The notes below the pieces were generated by a model. That model had not been told where the DNA came from, searched no databases, and worked only from the letters and a program-made list of their open reading frames with translations. DNA of 46,772 nt, taken from NCBI GenBank assembly GCA_902527265.1, contig CABZNY010000008.1, positions 1 through 46,772 of the forward strand, in the 5' to 3' direction. Positions 45,931 to 46,772 of the stretch are shown in pieces (position 1 is the stretch's first letter; every line of letters begins with the position of its first letter). This DNA comes from an uncultured Pelagibacteraceae bacterium (lineage in GTDB: Bacteria > Pseudomonadota > Alphaproteobacteria > Pelagibacterales > Pelagibacteraceae). The translations under genes and the position numbers were made by a program.

Positions 45931-46518
45931 TTAATTAAGTAATTTTTTTTTGGCTGCAATAAATTCTGCCTCTGTAATTGATCCATTGTTAAATAAATCA
46001 GTTAACTCTTTTAATTGGTCGACAATACTTTTATCTTTTGAGCTTAATTCAATATTAGAATTATTGTTTTTAGTATCTACATTCTTTTTGTTTTTATAGA
46101 ACCCTAACTTTGTTAATTTAGCTCTAATCTCACTATCAGTCATTTTACTGTTGAATTTTGCTTTTTTTCCTTTTGGATTAATGCCATTGTCCCACCTTAC
46201 ATATCTACCTCTTGCAAATCTTGAACATTCTTGGCCAGTTGCTTGCAAACAGGCTTTTTTATCTGCCGATGTACTAGAAGCTGCGCAGCTTGTGTAGGGA
46301 CAATACCACCAAAAAGTACGGCTACCATCATTAGTAATATAAAATACTAATGGCTTATTAATAAGTGTTTTTCCACTTTTGGTAGCATCACCTTTTATAT
46401 ATCTAGTAAATTCATTAACCGCATGTTCCGACAATTGAAGCTCACCTCTACCGTCTCCAGAATATGCTTTCGTAGAAATTATTAAAATGAAACTCAATAA
46501 AAGTAGGATTTTTTTCAT
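45931..46518 (-). CDS. Exported Cys-motif protein with C-terminal SHOCT-like motif
   Basis: 195 residues. The signal peptide MKKILLLLSFILIISTKAYS is followed by GDGRGELQLSEHAVNEFTRY, NDGSRTFWWYCPYTSC, ACLQATGQECSRFARGRYVR and WDN, the same domain as in the cassette 2 protein at 35232. A linker with Asn and Lys leads to a SHOCT-like tail (DQLKELTDLFNNGSITEAEF). It lies nine bases ahead of the lipoprotein gene. Function unknown; a conserved disulphide-stabilised fold is likely from the four Cys. Confidence 0.8.
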   Translation of the reverse strand: MKKILLLLSFILIISTKAYSGDGRGELQLSEHAVNEFTRYIKGDATKSGKTLINKPLVFYITNDGSRTFWWYCPYTSCAASSTSADKKACLQATGQECSRFARGRYVRWDNGINPKGKKAKFNSKMTDSEIRAKLTKLGFYKNKKNVDTKNNNSNIELSSKDKSIVDQLKELTDLFNNGSITEAEFIAAKKKLLN

Positions 46519-46629
46519 GCTTTAACCTATCATTTTCTAAAATTTGGATCAATATTTCTAGTAGGTTGTAACTAATATTCAGAATTTAGTTGATTATACA
46601 ACTAATGCATCACTATAACCCTGAAACTT

Positions 46630-46772
46630 TTATTTATAAGCTTCTTCATTAAGAAATTTTCTAAATTCATTACTCCTTACAGATATTCTTAAATGGTCTG
46701 TATAACCTGTTTTTTCTGCCCAATCGTAACATGCTATTATAAAACGATCACCATTACTAAATTCATAAACAA
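46630..46772 (-). CDS. C-terminal end of a second DIRDFEI-type exported protein (partial)
   Basis: An open frame enters at the right edge and ends at 46630. The visible 46 residues include VYEFSNGDRFIIACYDWAEK, TGYTDHLRISVRSNEF and FLNEEAYK. They line up with the last part of the cassette 2 protein at 36239 (DGSVRVWCANWDK, NWYDTLNVSISSKNY, FIDNEAY). The start lies outside the window. A 111-bp gap separates it from the 46518 gene, so it may be in a separate unit. Confidence 0.65.
   Translation of the reverse strand, partial: VYEFSNGDRFIIACYDWAEKTGYTDHLRISVRSNEFRKFLNEEAYK

Noticed and set aside
46565-46600. Inverted repeat GTTGTA...TACAAC upstream of the 46518 gene as an operator or terminator
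   Set aside because: The stem is interrupted by a six-base bulge on one side and is AT-only inside; it is within what chance gives in this composition.
43407-46772. A third cassette of the same family carrying the second caspase cluster
   Set aside because: I found no tRNA-Leu core, paired 7-mer box, TAGGAT pair or RGACT iterons at its visible borders; the right border is outside the window, so this is not fully excluded.

Overview
The window is visibly AT-rich and reads as a SAR11 (Pelagibacterales) alphaproteobacterial chromosome. The reasons are very short intergenic gaps, the compact alphaproteobacterial order secY-adk-rpsM-rpsK-rpoA-rplQ, a tuf-tRNA-Trp-secE-nusG junction, a DmdA-type GcvT paralog, and glucosylglycerate synthesis genes. 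The taxonomic call is inference from content and gene order; no rRNA gene is present.

Region 1 (1-32221) is core. On the minus strand, tRNA-Tyr and tRNA-Gly lead into tuf, tRNA-Trp, secE, nusG, rplK, rplA, rplJ, rplL, rpoB and rpoC. A strong promoter near 16600 then drives one fused str-S10-spc-alpha operon from rpsL to rplQ, followed by an RluC-like pseudouridine synthase cut by the window edge. This operon has no tuf between fusA and rpsJ, and no rpmD between rpsE and rplO. The plus strand carries an RlmB-like rRNA methyltransferase and tRNA-Thr. A minus-strand nadK-dmdA pair lies next to tRNA-Leu(UAA).

Region 2 (32183-39112) is the most unusual part. The 5' half of tRNA-Leu(UAA) occurs three times: once in the intact gene and twice as fragments exactly 4,000 bp apart. 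These bracket two tandem cassettes of 2,889 bp and 4,000 bp. Both cassettes have the same end architecture at the same spacings: a tRNA-half core, a pair of 7-bp direct repeats whose sequence is specific to each cassette, a TAGGAT pair, and three RGACT iterons. Each carries three minus-strand genes for exported proteins, and neither carries a recombinase. I read them as non-autonomous tRNA-targeted integrative cassettes that stacked up at one site. The second encodes an exported caspase-fold peptidase, a small exported protein and a Cys-containing exported protein.

Region 3 (39113-43406) is ordinary metabolic and membrane content: a glucosylglycerate phosphatase/synthase pair on the plus strand, then minus-strand genes for an MhpD-like hydratase, a DUF4149-like protein, a 61-residue unknown and a DUF4396-like protein. 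An intergenic stretch at 43019-43406 holds small hydrophobic ORFs and two strong hairpins.

Region 4 (43407-46772) is a second locus with the same families as cassette 2: an exported caspase-like peptidase, a SHOCT-tailed lipoprotein, a SHOCT-tailed Cys protein, and the C-terminal end of a homolog of the cassette 2 small exported protein. Recurrence of this envelope-targeted caspase module, once inside a mobile cassette and once outside, is the best candidate here for an undescribed system. Its function cannot be read from the sequence.
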